Shown here: positions 1-7,341 of the stretch, piece by piece
Layout of the letters: each line of letters opens with the position of its first letter
Position numbering within the stretch: position 1 is the stretch's first letter
Source: Achromobacter arsenitoxydans SY8
GTDB taxonomy: Bacteria > Pseudomonadota > Gammaproteobacteria > Burkholderiales > Burkholderiaceae_B
Assembly: GCF_000236785.1 (NCBI RefSeq)
Contig: NZ_AGUF01000052.1
Span: 124,001-188,000, forward strand
Length of the DNA stretch: 64,000 nucleotides
Direction: 5' to 3'
Notes under the pieces: model-generated
Told to the model about the DNA's origin: nothing
The model's input: the letters and a program-made list of their open reading frames with translations, nothing else
Databases searched by the model: none
Made by a program: the position numbers and the translations under genes

Positions 1-86
1 TGCATTCTTACGCCTGCGTCCAAAAAATTGCGTGCTGTAATGCGCGCTCGTAACACCAAGTGCTCTACGGGAAGAGGTACGTCGGG

Positions 87-383
87 TCAAAAATTCGTGT
101 CAATTGAAGAAAAGGCTGATGTGCCCGCGGGAAGCCCTGTGGCCCAGCTATCAATGTCCGCATCTAGGTCAAGCGCCCAAAGAATGGCCGCGTAGCAGCC
201 TAACGCAATGTTCGGATCACCGATCTCTGCTGCTTGCACATCCGAAAGGTAAATGCCGGCGACCTCAGCAAGCCGGTCTTGAGACCATTTTCGATCTTCG
301 CGAAACATGCGCAGACGTTGGCCAAATAGGGTCAAATATTTCGGGACTGGCGCAGGCAGGCCAGCCGTGTAGTAAATAGTCAA
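87..383 (-). CDS. XRE-family helix-turn-helix regulator, small
   Basis: A 98-residue protein made almost wholly of a Cro/C1-type helix-turn-helix domain: residues about 18-75 contain FGQRLRMFREDRKWSQDRLA and then a recognition-helix region. This is the HipB/XRE fold of DNA-binding repressors and antitoxins. It lies downstream of the 433-804 gene on the same strand with about 50 bases between them. The sequence just upstream of its start holds GCCGTGGCC (406-414), the core of the element found before modules A and B. A partner toxin could lie beyond base 1, so the role (antitoxin or plain repressor) cannot be settled here. Confidence 0.6.
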   Translation of the reverse strand: MTIYYTAGLPAPVPKYLTLFGQRLRMFREDRKWSQDRLAEVAGIYLSDVQAAEIGDPNIALGCYAAILWALDLDADIDSWATGLPAGTSAFSSIDTNF

Positions 384-432
384 AGTGGCTTACCTCGACA
401 AGAAAGCCGTGGCCCGCAGTAATGCTTGGATC

Positions 433-804
433 TCAGGCGGTCCAATGTGTACGCGTCCATACTGGAGGTTCACGCCCCTCAATAATTTCAACGCGCATTT
501 CAGCCTCCTCAACAAGAGAGCAGATTTCTTGCTCCTTTTCTGCGTCGTTATCGTTGACGTAGTAGGCGCGTAGCCCTCCACGCTTTTCCTTAATATCCGT
601 CCACCAGAAACGCTCCCGCTCCTCTGGGGAGAGCAGGTTCTCAATTGCGAACATGAGGTTAAACAAGGCAACGTTCCAGGACGGCGGAACGGAGCCATCC
701 ACTCGGAACCCAGCCCTGAATTGCAAGGCAAAACGCTCCATGAGGTCTTCGGCAGTCAAATCGGGCGAATTGTTCATGTTCATAGTTGTGGCATATGGAT
801 CCAT
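433..804 (-). CDS. Hypothetical protein, second gene of module A
   Basis: About 123 residues from the ATG at 804; the reading frame stays open to a TTG at 849. The middle holds KEKRGGLRAYY, close to the KEKFGGLRFY core of a widespread family of small uncharacterised proteins. A more complete relative occurs at 3345-3746, in the same position of module B. Unlike that relative it lacks the C-terminal CxxC pairs, so the zinc ribbon appears lost. It follows 910-1329 on the same strand and is probably co-transcribed with it. Function unknown. The start is uncertain because no clear ribosome binding site is visible. Confidence 0.55.
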   Translation of the reverse strand: MDPYATTMNMNNSPDLTAEDLMERFALQFRAGFRVDGSVPPSWNVALFNLMFAIENLLSPEERERFWWTDIKEKRGGLRAYYVNDNDAEKEQEICSLVEEAEMRVEIIEGREPPVWTRTHWTA

Positions 805-909
805 GGCAGCAGAGTAGGGGAAGCCCGCAGTTGCGTATCCGACAAACAATCAGATCTCCATCTCATGCCAGAAGCGTCAATCGATGAGCAGATTCCACGT
901 CTGTGAGCT

Positions 910-1329
910 CTAGGGGAAATCCTTCCTGAATTGCGTGATCAGGGTCGCTTCGTCGCTCGCTCCCACGAGGTGTTCCCAAGGCGGGATGGGCCGCAACTCT
1001 TGGGTGCCCACATAGCCATAGACCGGCTCATCGCACATTCGCCGCGAACGATAGACCCAAAATTCAGCTACTCGCTCAATCGCTCCGTGCCACCACATAA
1101 AGACGTCCCAGTCGGTCGCCTTCTGCCGCTCGAGCAAGGCCGCTAAGACTGGAGCCGAACTTGCTACATAAGAGCGCAAGTGCCGACCATCGGCACTGTG
1201 CTGATTTGTATAAATCAAGAAGGCCGCAGTCTCCGTTGTCACAGCAACCATCCCCCACGCGCTAAATGGCGCGGAAAGCCTTCTTCTAGAACGATCGGAT
1301 TCCCCCCAAGAATCGGACGTTAGCAACAC
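910..1329 (-). CDS. Hypothetical protein, first gene of module A
   Basis: A 139-residue protein with GTG start, preceded by AGGAAG at a suitable distance. Its N-terminus (LLTSDSW) aligns with FVTDDSW of the module B protein at 3751-4194. Its C-terminal third (AEFWVYR...YGYVGTQELRPIPP) aligns with SELYIQR...YGYCDSQGAMKPIPP of the same protein. The two are therefore diverged paralogues. It is transcribed away from the XRE gene at 1408 across a short shared control region. I do not recognise the family or see catalytic motifs. Confidence 0.6.
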   Translation of the reverse strand: MLLTSDSWGESDRSRRRLSAPFSAWGMVAVTTETAAFLIYTNQHSADGRHLRSYVASSAPVLAALLERQKATDWDVFMWWHGAIERVAEFWVYRSRRMCDEPVYGYVGTQELRPIPPWEHLVGASDEATLITQFRKDFP

Positions 1330-1354
1330 TTGAATCTTCCTGAACTCGAGTGAA

Positions 1355-1376
1355 ATGGGTCATAAATGCCGTGGCC
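1355..1376. promoter_or_regulatory. Conserved element between divergent module A genes
   Basis: The stretch ATGGGTCATAAATGCCG followed by TGGCC lies between the minus-strand gene starting at 1329 and the XRE gene starting at 1408. The 14-mer TAAATGCCGTGGCC recurs exactly at 4242-4255 in the same position of module B, and a shortened copy lies at 9917-9925. Its placement suggests an operator read by the XRE protein. Confidence 0.5.
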
Positions 1377-1407
1377 AGCGAGTCCATCTTAACGCGACGA
1401 TTCGGGC

Positions 1408-1653
1408 ATGACCAGAGTATCTGCCCGCAACGACCACGGAAGGCGCCTACAAGCGCTTGGCGCGGCCGTGCGAAGTCGTAGGAAGACACTGCAGATATCG
1501 CAAGAGTCATTGGCTCTCTTAGCTGGACTAGATCGCAGCCATATGGGGCGCATCGAACGAGGCGAGCGGAATGTGACGCTCCTCAATCTTCTTCGCATAG
1601 CAGATGCCTTGGACTGCCAGCCGAGTACGCTTCTAGCTACCGCCGGCATGTAG
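1408..1653 (+). CDS. XRE-family regulator of module A
   Basis: An 81-residue helix-turn-helix protein with the signature RSHMGRIERGERN at about residues 48-60. It is almost certainly a DNA-binding repressor, possibly autoregulating through the repeated element just upstream. It is the same length as the module B regulator at 4286-4531 and close to it along the whole sequence. It is divergently transcribed from two small unknown genes. In module B the equivalent operon ends in a HipA-type kinase, so an antitoxin role is possible here too, but no toxin is visible on this side. Confidence 0.75.
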   Translation: MTRVSARNDHGRRLQALGAAVRSRRKTLQISQESLALLAGLDRSHMGRIERGERNVTLLNLLRIADALDCQPSTLLATAGM

Positions 1654-1804
1654 AGTCGGCCAGCAGCACATGTGCCTGATAGTGCAAGCAGAGGGGGGTC
1701 GGGCACTGACTCAAGGGCGTAGTGGCACGGCTCCAGACACGGGGGAGTTTGCTAAGTAGACGACGACAGGCAGATGAACATTCCTGACTTAGGTCGTGGC
1801 TTTA

Positions 1805-1820
1805 CATAATGCACATTATG
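1805..1820. repeat. 16-bp interrupted palindrome left of the transposon end
   Basis: CATAATG and CATTATG form a perfect 7-bp inverted repeat around CA, followed by the related CGTATTATGG. It lies about 60 bp outside the left end. It could be an operator, or a site tied to insertion or recombination. Nothing further supports either. Confidence 0.3.
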
Positions 1821-1877
1821 CGTATTATGGCTTGTTCCGTACGGGGCCGACGTCCAGGACGTCTTGGCTCCCATTCA

Positions 1878-2075
1878 AGTCGGTGGACATAAAGTCGAGA
1901 ACACGCTAGGCGTCGCAAGTGGTTTTGCAATCGAACTTTCATTTTTTCCGCCAATTCTCAAGTTTTTGGCCGGACATAAAGTCGAGAATGCTCCGTTGCT
2001 GGACGTCCAAGTTAAGAATTGGCTGCTTCTGGACGCTCGGGTTGAGAACTGACCGTTAGCGGACGTTGATCGCGG
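1878..2075. repeat. Left transposon end with repeated transposase-binding sites
   Basis: Sites resembling GGACATAAAGTCGAGAA occur at 1884-1901 (terminal), 1972-1988, 2001-2018 and 2031-2048, with a weak one at 2061. An inverted, degenerate copy (TTCTCAAGTTTTTGGCC) lies at 1955-1971. An array of about 20-bp sites in one orientation is how TnsB-type transposases recognise their ends. The direction is opposite to the sites at both right ends. Confidence 0.75.
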
Positions 2076-2076
2076 C

Positions 2077-3348
2077 TCAACGGGCTAGAAGACCAGTGCC
2101 TCCCCGCGAAAGCTGTCGCACGAACTCGGCGGCTACCGAGTTGTACGGCCTTAATCCGATAGACCAAAGCTCCAACATCCTGACAATAGCCGCCCTCGTT
2201 GGTGCGTCGACGTCTGCCAGACTCCTATCTGTGGTCGTTTTTCTGGCGGCGTCTACGAGTGCTGTCACCAAGCGGTCAACCCAAAAGGCTTCACGTTCAT
2301 GCGACACTTTGCACCGTCGAGCCAGGCCACTCAGCATGGCTGGCGTAGGCCATCGACGGCTTCCATTGAGAGTTAAAGCCATCCCATCATCGGCATCCCC
2401 GCCATTACGTTTTGGTGCGTAAACCGCCATGCTAAGCATGTCGTAGACAGGCGAAAGCGTTGCTGGACAAGTCTGTCCATACAACAATCCAAAATTCTTG
2501 AGATGTGCGTCACCGTTCCGGATGACGCTGGCCAGCAGGTACTGAGCAAAGAACCCATCCAGGCTGCAGGCTACTGTCGACGAATCACAAGCGACTTCAA
2601 GCATCCCGACGATTCGTTCGGCCGAACTGGCGTACTTGTCAGCGGCGTGCGAGCCGCTGATTGCACACAGATCGGCGAACCCAAGTTGCTCGCCTGTGGC
2701 GTCTAGGTCGAACCGCTCGACCATGTAGCGCGAGTAATCATCTGAGATGATCGTCTCAGGAACCTCTAGTCCCATTGACCTTGCCGCACACATCCCAAAG
2801 TATTCGACAGCACACAGCCCGGGACGGTCACCATCCGCTACCTTGACGATCCAATGACGATCGCGTTCCAAAGGGGCCGCTGCAGGGCTGGTCACGAAGA
2901 GCTTCATGAAACCGCCAGAGATTCCTGGCCACGCATTTCCGACGTCGAAAGCCAAATCGATGAGGCTCCCCTCTTCCATTTGAAGCGCCTCAGTGACGCC
3001 CAACCTCAAGCCGGCGCTCGAGGGCAGAGCAGTTGCTTTGGAGTCGGCGGCCTGGATGAGACCGATCATGTTGCAACCGACAGCGCGCAGCAATGCGATA
3101 TCGCCGGGCTCTACCCTCCCCGGCAAGCGCGCAAGCATCGCACGCCTCATGTGTCCCTCAGGCAGGGAAACTTCAAGAAATGGCGGCAGCGCTCCACCCT
3201 TTGTCGATCGTGCGTACTGCACTGCGAGTATGGTGGGAGCCAAAGTAAGGGGAGCAACGATCTCGGCAGTGTACGCGCCTTCGCCCAGCGCATAGACCAT
3301 ACTCCCTACACTGACCGTCCCGTGGCGAATTTCGAGCTTACAACTCAT
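2077..3348 (-). CDS. hipA: HipA-family serine/threonine kinase toxin
   Basis: A 423-residue HipA-type kinase. HipA toxins phosphorylate translation-related targets and arrest growth. The N-terminal subdomain includes PPFLEVSLPEG (residues 55-65). PGISGG (141-146) matches the loop carrying the autophosphorylated serine in HipA. The ATP lysine lies in HWIVKV (K169). The catalytic loop is NGDAHLKN (278-285) and the metal-binding aspartate is in VYDML (D303). All key residues are present, so it should be active. The ATG at 3348 overlaps the stop of the preceding gene as ATGA, which suggests coupled translation; the frame is open further upstream to 3447. A normal hipB directly upstream is absent. 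The nearest XRE gene (4286-4531) is divergent, two genes away. Confidence 0.88.
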   Translation of the reverse strand: MSCKLEIRHGTVSVGSMVYALGEGAYTAEIVAPLTLAPTILAVQYARSTKGGALPPFLEVSLPEGHMRRAMLARLPGRVEPGDIALLRAVGCNMIGLIQAADSKATALPSSAGLRLGVTEALQMEEGSLIDLAFDVGNAWPGISGGFMKLFVTSPAAAPLERDRHWIVKVADGDRPGLCAVEYFGMCAARSMGLEVPETIISDDYSRYMVERFDLDATGEQLGFADLCAISGSHAADKYASSAERIVGMLEVACDSSTVACSLDGFFAQYLLASVIRNGDAHLKNFGLLYGQTCPATLSPVYDMLSMAVYAPKRNGGDADDGMALTLNGSRRWPTPAMLSGLARRCKVSHEREAFWVDRLVTALVDAARKTTTDRSLADVDAPTRAAIVRMLELWSIGLRPYNSVAAEFVRQLSRGGTGLLAR

Positions 3349-3746
3349 TCTTCGTCTGAAGGGTTGTGAATGCTGTTCTCGAAACACGTGGTGCACCTCG
3401 CGCTCAACCACCCTGCCCGTTCCCTTACAGCCGCTGCCGCTCCACATCGCTCACATACTGTTCTCGAGCGTCGCTCGGTCTGGCTAATCAAGGCCCCGAC
3501 AACTTCTACGTCCGCCCGCGTGCCGTTAGGGACGCCGATGTAAAGACGAAGGGCGCCAAACTTTTCTGTAGCTTGTAAAAAGGTGAACTTGAGATGTGGC
3601 GCCAACTTTTGAAGCCTATCTAACTCTTGCAGCGCGGCATCAATCAGCGGGAACCATCCGGGTCCGCAAGTAATCGACGGCGGATGAGCTCTGAAGTTTG
3701 CGTGGCGCGCGCACAGCATTTCGAGCTTTTGAAGGTCTTCGTCCAT
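3345..3746 (-). CDS. Small zinc-ribbon protein, module B second gene
   Basis: About 133 residues from the ATG at 3746, four bases after the previous stop; an earlier ATG at 3845 would overlap that gene by 95 bases and is less likely. CGPGWFPLIDAAL near the start, a central TEKFGALRLY and C-terminal CERCG...CTTC pairs match a broad family of small uncharacterised proteins seen in accessory regions. The paired cysteines suggest a zinc ribbon. It is coupled to hipA by an ATGA overlap, so the two are made together. It might modulate the kinase. Biochemical function is unknown. Confidence 0.65.
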   Translation of the reverse strand: MDEDLQKLEMLCARHANFRAHPPSITCGPGWFPLIDAALQELDRLQKLAPHLKFTFLQATEKFGALRLYIGVPNGTRADVEVVGALISQTERRSRTVCERCGAAAAVRERAGWLSARCTTCFENSIHNPSDEE

Positions 3747-3750
3747 CAGT

Positions 3751-4194
3751 TCACCACCAAGAACGGCGCTTGATTTTGGTCGCTGACACAAATACGCCGC
3801 AACACGATGCGTCAACGTAATCGTCCGGCGCAAAGGTTTCGACATCCGGCGGTATCGGCTTCATCGCGCCCTGGCTATCACAGTAGCCATATCGAGTCGG
3901 TCGAGGCTTTCCCTCAGGTCGTTGGATGTACAGTTCAGAAACTTCAGTGACCTTGCCATCCCACAGCATGCGCACTTCCGAGGGCTTTTCCCCGAGCTCT
4001 CGCGTTACTTCATACAGGCGAGCACCGCCTCTTACAATTCCTGAAGGCAGATCCAAGCGCAATACGCCCCATTTCACGCGGCGAAGGACGAACAGCGCGA
4101 CGTGTGGGCACATCAAAATCCAGCGATTCCGCCGTCCTTGGCGAATCGAAGGAACTCCACGTGGGTGCATCCATGAATCGTCAGTAACAAACAT
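3751..4194 (-). CDS. Hypothetical protein, module B first gene
   Basis: About 147 residues. I chose the ATG at 4194 because the resulting MFVTDDSW aligns exactly with MLLTSDSW at the start of the paralogue in module A; the frame also opens at a TTG at 4233. The C-terminal part (SELYIQR...YGYCDSQGAMKPIPP) is the second block shared with that paralogue. It is the first gene of a three-gene leftward operon ending in the HipA kinase and is divergent from the XRE regulator. No recognised domain. Confidence 0.6.
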   Translation of the reverse strand: MFVTDDSWMHPRGVPSIRQGRRNRWILMCPHVALFVLRRVKWGVLRLDLPSGIVRGGARLYEVTRELGEKPSEVRMLWDGKVTEVSELYIQRPEGKPRPTRYGYCDSQGAMKPIPPDVETFAPDDYVDASCCGVFVSATKIKRRSWW

Positions 4195-4232
4195 CGTGAA
4201 GGTTGGAGGACCAAAATCAACATGATAGTTCA

Positions 4233-4255
4233 ATTGGGCCGTAAATGCCGTGGCC
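4233..4255. promoter_or_regulatory. Conserved element between divergent module B genes
   Basis: ATTGGGCCGTAAATGCCG followed by TGGCC. It shares TAAATGCCGTGGCC exactly with module A (1363-1376) and sits in the same place, between the leftward operon and the rightward XRE gene. Because it lies inside the longest possible frame of the XRE gene, it argues for the shorter start at 4286. Confidence 0.5.
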
Positions 4256-4285
4256 CTAATTACCGTGAATCGACACGATCCACGG

Positions 4286-4531
4286 ATGCAAAGAACTTCG
4301 GCAAAAACGGACGACGATCAAAACCTAGCAGCTATTGGGACGGCGATCCGTGCCCGAAGAAAGCACCTTGAGCTTTCCCAAGAAGGTCTTTCACTCCGAT
4401 CGGGAATCGACCGCAGTCACATGGGCCGAATCGAGCGCGGCGAGAGAAACTTGACGATGTTGAACTTGATTCGAATTTCCAGCGCGTTGGACTGTAAGCC
4501 AAGTGAGCTCATGGCTGCCGCGGGCCTGTAG
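4286..4531 (+). CDS. XRE-family regulator of module B, possible HipB-like antitoxin
   Basis: An 81-residue helix-turn-helix protein with RSHMGRIERGERN and the flanking SQEGLSLRSGIDRS recognition region. From the ATG at 4286 it has exactly the length of the module A regulator, and the two agree along their whole length. The frame opens earlier at 4250, but that extension runs through the conserved control element. It is divergent from the operon encoding the HipA kinase, whereas classical hipB is directly upstream of hipA. It may be the antitoxin acting from a divergent position, or only the repressor of the operon. Confidence 0.72.
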   Translation: MQRTSAKTDDDQNLAAIGTAIRARRKHLELSQEGLSLRSGIDRSHMGRIERGERNLTMLNLIRISSALDCKPSELMAAAGL

Positions 4532-4555
4532 AGGCCGGCTGACCTGCCCCCAGAC

Positions 4556-5380
4556 TTAGTACGGCATCGACATAGAGTCCAGGGTTAAAAGCCGTTGTTG
4601 CCGATGCGCCTTAGCAAATTGCTCCGGCGTTAAGTATCCCAGCGCGCTATGCGGGCGTTCGGTGTTGTACTCGACGCGCCAGTCTTCGATCAAGGATTTG
4701 GCTTGGCGCAGCGACATGAACCAATGCTCATTTAGGCATTCATCGCGGAATTTTCCATTGAAGCTCTCGATGTATGCATTCTCCACGGGCTTGCCTGGTC
4801 TGATGAACGACAGCTTCACGCCGACCTGATAAGCCCAAGCGTCCAAGGCCCTGCCGGCAAACTCCGGACCGTTGTCCACGGTGATGGATTTGGGCAGCCC
4901 ACGCAGTTCCGCAAGCCGTTGCAGCACCTGCGCCACCCGCAATCCCGGCAGTGATGTATCGACCTCGATGGCAAGACACTCGCGCGTGTAGTCGTCGACG
5001 ATGTTCAAGCACCGGAACCTGCGGCCATAGGCCAGACCGTCGGACACGAAGTCCATCGACCAGCTCTGATTCGGCGCCGTCGCAACGGGCCGAACTACCC
5101 GTTCTGCGGGCGCGATACGCTTGCGGCGACGCTTACGCACGCTCAAGCCTGCCTGGCTGTAAAGCCGCCAGACCCGCTTGTGATTCGTCTGCCAGCCTTC
5201 GCGGCGCAGCAGAATATGGATGCGCCGATAGCCGTAGCGTCGCTTGAGCGCTGCCATCTCCTTCATGCGCTCGGTCAATGCCACATCGCCCGTACGCTTA
5301 CTTTCATAAGCGAATAGCGACCGGGAAATGCCTACCAGCCCGCAGGCCCGGGTGATACCCATGCCGCGCTCGGTCATCAA
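4556..5380 (-). CDS. IS3-family transposase OrfB (DDE integrase domain)
   Basis: 274 residues of the retroviral-integrase-like catalytic part. The triad is visible as the Asp in WSMDFVSDG, the Asp in TVDNGPEF and the Glu in NAYIESFNGKFRDE. An HTH_21 region (RYGYRRIHILLRREG) precedes it. The frame is open upstream into orfA, in a different register, so the active enzyme is probably an OrfAB fusion made by programmed frameshifting near AGCCGAAAGTAG, as known for IS3 elements. It is full length and undamaged. Confidence 0.9.
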   Translation of the reverse strand: MMTERGMGITRACGLVGISRSLFAYESKRTGDVALTERMKEMAALKRRYGYRRIHILLRREGWQTNHKRVWRLYSQAGLSVRKRRRKRIAPAERVVRPVATAPNQSWSMDFVSDGLAYGRRFRCLNIVDDYTRECLAIEVDTSLPGLRVAQVLQRLAELRGLPKSITVDNGPEFAGRALDAWAYQVGVKLSFIRPGKPVENAYIESFNGKFRDECLNEHWFMSLRQAKSLIEDWRVEYNTERPHSALGYLTPEQFAKAHRQQRLLTLDSMSMPY

Positions 5381-5415
5381 CGTTCTGACCGCTTCGCGTT
5401 TGGCCTGCGGGCTTG

Positions 5416-5676
5416 CTACTTTCGGCTCAAAAGATCCTGAAGCGCAGCCTTGTCCAGCATCGATTCAGCCAACAGCTTCTTGAGCTTGTTGTTCTCTTGC
5501 TCCAGCTCCTTCAGTCGCTGGGCGTCCGAGACGGTCATACCGCCGAACTTCGCCTTCCAGTTGTAGTAGGTAGCCTCCGAGATCCCGTGCTTGCGGCACA
5601 GTTCGGCCACCTTGGCCCCTGCCTCGGCCTCCTTCAGCACCCCGATGATCTGTTCTTCCGTAAATCGTTTCTTCAT
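5416..5676 (-). CDS. IS3-family transposase OrfA (helix-turn-helix, leucine zipper)
   Basis: 86 residues: a helix-turn-helix (EEQIIGVLKEAEAGAKVAEL, then CRKHGISEATYYNWK) that binds the element ends, followed by a coiled coil (LKELEQENNKLKKLLAE). The C-terminus LDKAALQDLLSRK is characteristic of the IS407 subgroup. It is the first gene of the insertion sequence at 4540-5736. Confidence 0.92.
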   Translation of the reverse strand: MKKRFTEEQIIGVLKEAEAGAKVAELCRKHGISEATYYNWKAKFGGMTVSDAQRLKELEQENNKLKKLLAESMLDKAALQDLLSRK

Positions 5677-5740
5677 TGCCGTTCCTTTGTGATCGGACTC
5701 TACATCGATTTCGTACTAACCACGGGGAGCAGGTCACGGC

Positions 5741-6316
5741 TACCCCACTGCCAGTGGATGTGCGGTCCTGCAAACTGGTTGTAGTCGCAGCGGCAGCTAA
5801 GGCTGGAAAGCGAAAGCCCCGCTAATGCGGGGCTCCGTAGTCCAATAACTGTTTCCCTCGCTTTTGGAGAGACCGGCGTACCGACAGACAACGCGTTCGC
5901 CCTCATCGGGCTCATTGGCTATTGCGTCAATGTATTGACTGTAGCATGGAGAGTAGCCCCCTGAAACGGTGGCCGCACACGCCTCTCAAACCTTCTGTGC
6001 GGGGTTCCGCGGTGGCCATTGCATAGCTTCCTGCTAATCGTTCATTGCGGCTCAATGTTTGCGTCGACCGCGCGCTGAGTCCAAACCTGGCGCTGCGATT
6101 GCGCAAAGCCCTGATGTTCGGCGAGCGTGTTGGGCGAGACCTGCATACCCAGAGATTCGAAGCGCTCTCGCTCGGCGCTCCTCCATTCTTGGCAGACTCC
6201 TTCATGAACGTGTTCAGCAAAAGCGGGCCCCCTGCCCTGTTGCGGACGGACTGTCACGACGGGGCGAATCACATCCCGTAGTGCGTTGAGCCGTAGGAGA
6301 CGGGACTCGTTCTAGC
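5741..6316. other. Gap between insertion sequence and RES operon
   Basis: About 575 bases with no convincing gene. It contains the hairpin at 5815-5834. A short minus-strand frame at 6042-6272 (with SAERERFESLGMQVSPNTLA) has protein-like composition but no clear start or homologue that I recognise; it may be the tail of a lost gene. Confidence 0.4.
5815..5834 (-). terminator. GC-rich hairpin, probable terminator
   Basis: AGCCCCGC, loop TAAT, GCGGGGCT form a perfect 8-bp stem. Read on the minus strand the stem is followed by TTCGCTTTCC, a weak T-rich tail. It could stop leftward transcription arriving from the RES operon before the insertion sequence. Confidence 0.5.
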
Positions 6317-7330
6317 TCAGCCAACTTCCACACTGACTCGGGACACTCGCATCTGCTCGACACCTCGGCCCGCAGCATGGCTCGGGTTGAACAAAGCCAT
6401 GTTCATTCCCGTGCCGACCGAACTGCGATACACCACACCGTCCCAACCCAGCTTCTTGATGAGTTCGCACAGATACTGGCTCGGCACGTAGTCAATCGCC
6501 ACTCTGGTGGGAATGACCGGTCTGGTCAACTCCTCGCCTAGCCTTTCAAGAAAAGGCAAATCATTCTTCAGTGATGCGATCCGATCTTCATCTCCCAAAT
6601 CGAGAGGAGAAATCATCGTGCGCGGGGCTCGCAAGTCGACGAGTTTCAGCCCGTCGGGAATGTCAAATTCAGCGACGCATACTCGATCTCCCGTATGCGG
6701 GCGGATCTCGGCCGCAGCGGTGTTCTGGTTTTCAGCCAAGTACAGATAAGGAATGCCAGCGGGATTGGCGCGACCTACCGATGTGATTTCCTTTGGAGGC
6801 GGCCCCATGGCGTCTAAGGAGTACGGTTCATCAGCTTGCTGGATTCTTGCACGATACCATTTGGTAGGTATTTGTCTGCCCTTCAAGAACCCCAGTAACG
6901 CCCCAAACCGAACCTCATCGAGCGCAGTCTCTGGGAAGTATCGATTTCGGGCTATAAGCTCGTCCCGCAGGCTTTCCCAAAGCATATGCATGCCCGGCCG
7001 CTCAAATCGGCATGACACCGCGAACGGACGGCGCACCAGCTCTGCGTCATCGAGAATGTCGCCGAAAAGGCTTCGGGGCCCTTGCTGCCCGAGCCGAGCG
7101 ACATTAAAGATTCTCCAGTCCTCTTGCACACAATCAATCAGTGGTCGCCCATTCTCGTCGGGCGCGTAGATTGCCGCCACGGGAGCGAAACGGTCCTTTA
7201 GCTTTCGAGGATCGATGACATGGACTCTTACCGCCCCGCAGTAGTCACAGTCCTCGCCTTCGATCTCCGCAAGGTTAGCCCACTCGGCCGAGAGGTGTGG
7301 GTCCGTGAAGCAGTTGGCGCAACATTTCAC
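6317..7330 (-). CDS. RES-domain protein with zinc-binding N-terminal domain
   Basis: 337 residues. The C-terminal half (about 155-310) is a RES domain, the fold of Xre-RES toxins that break down NAD+. The conserved Arg is in WYRAR (R160), the Glu in TAAAEIRP (E208) and the Ser in YRSS (303-304), so the active site seems intact. The N-terminus has CCANC (C4, C7) and CDYC (C28, C31), a likely zinc site, and resembles the HEPN/RES-associated N-terminal domain. It is the third gene of a leftward operon, 11 bases after sce7725. The family and setting suggest it is the toxic effector and the other two genes sense or control. No Xre/COG5654 antitoxin gene is adjacent, unlike classical RES pairs. Confidence 0.8.
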   Translation of the reverse strand: MKCCANCFTDPHLSAEWANLAEIEGEDCDYCGAVRVHVIDPRKLKDRFAPVAAIYAPDENGRPLIDCVQEDWRIFNVARLGQQGPRSLFGDILDDAELVRRPFAVSCRFERPGMHMLWESLRDELIARNRYFPETALDEVRFGALLGFLKGRQIPTKWYRARIQQADEPYSLDAMGPPPKEITSVGRANPAGIPYLYLAENQNTAAAEIRPHTGDRVCVAEFDIPDGLKLVDLRAPRTMISPLDLGDEDRIASLKNDLPFLERLGEELTRPVIPTRVAIDYVPSQYLCELIKKLGWDGVVYRSSVGTGMNMALFNPSHAAGRGVEQMRVSRVSVEVG

Positions 7331-7341
7331 GGCGGCGACTC

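Larger units (their letters stand above)
4540..5736 (-). mobile_element. IS3-family insertion sequence, IS407 type, complete
   Basis: A 1197-bp element with terminal inverted repeats TGACCTGCCCCC (left, 4540) and TGACCTGCTCCCC (right, reading inward from 5736), both continuing to TTAGTACG. CGGC is duplicated on either side (4536-4539 and 5737-5740), the 4-bp duplication typical of the IS407 subgroup. It carries orfA and orfB with all catalytic residues, so it looks recently inserted and possibly active. It landed just after the stop of the module B regulator without breaking a recognisable gene. Confidence 0.92.

Noticed and set aside
1864-2052. Small plus-strand frame at the left end
   Set aside because: It is made entirely of translated transposase-binding repeats.
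5927-6289. Several short overlapping frames on both strands
   Set aside because: None has a ribosome binding site or a recognised family; kept only as a possible relic in the gap entry.
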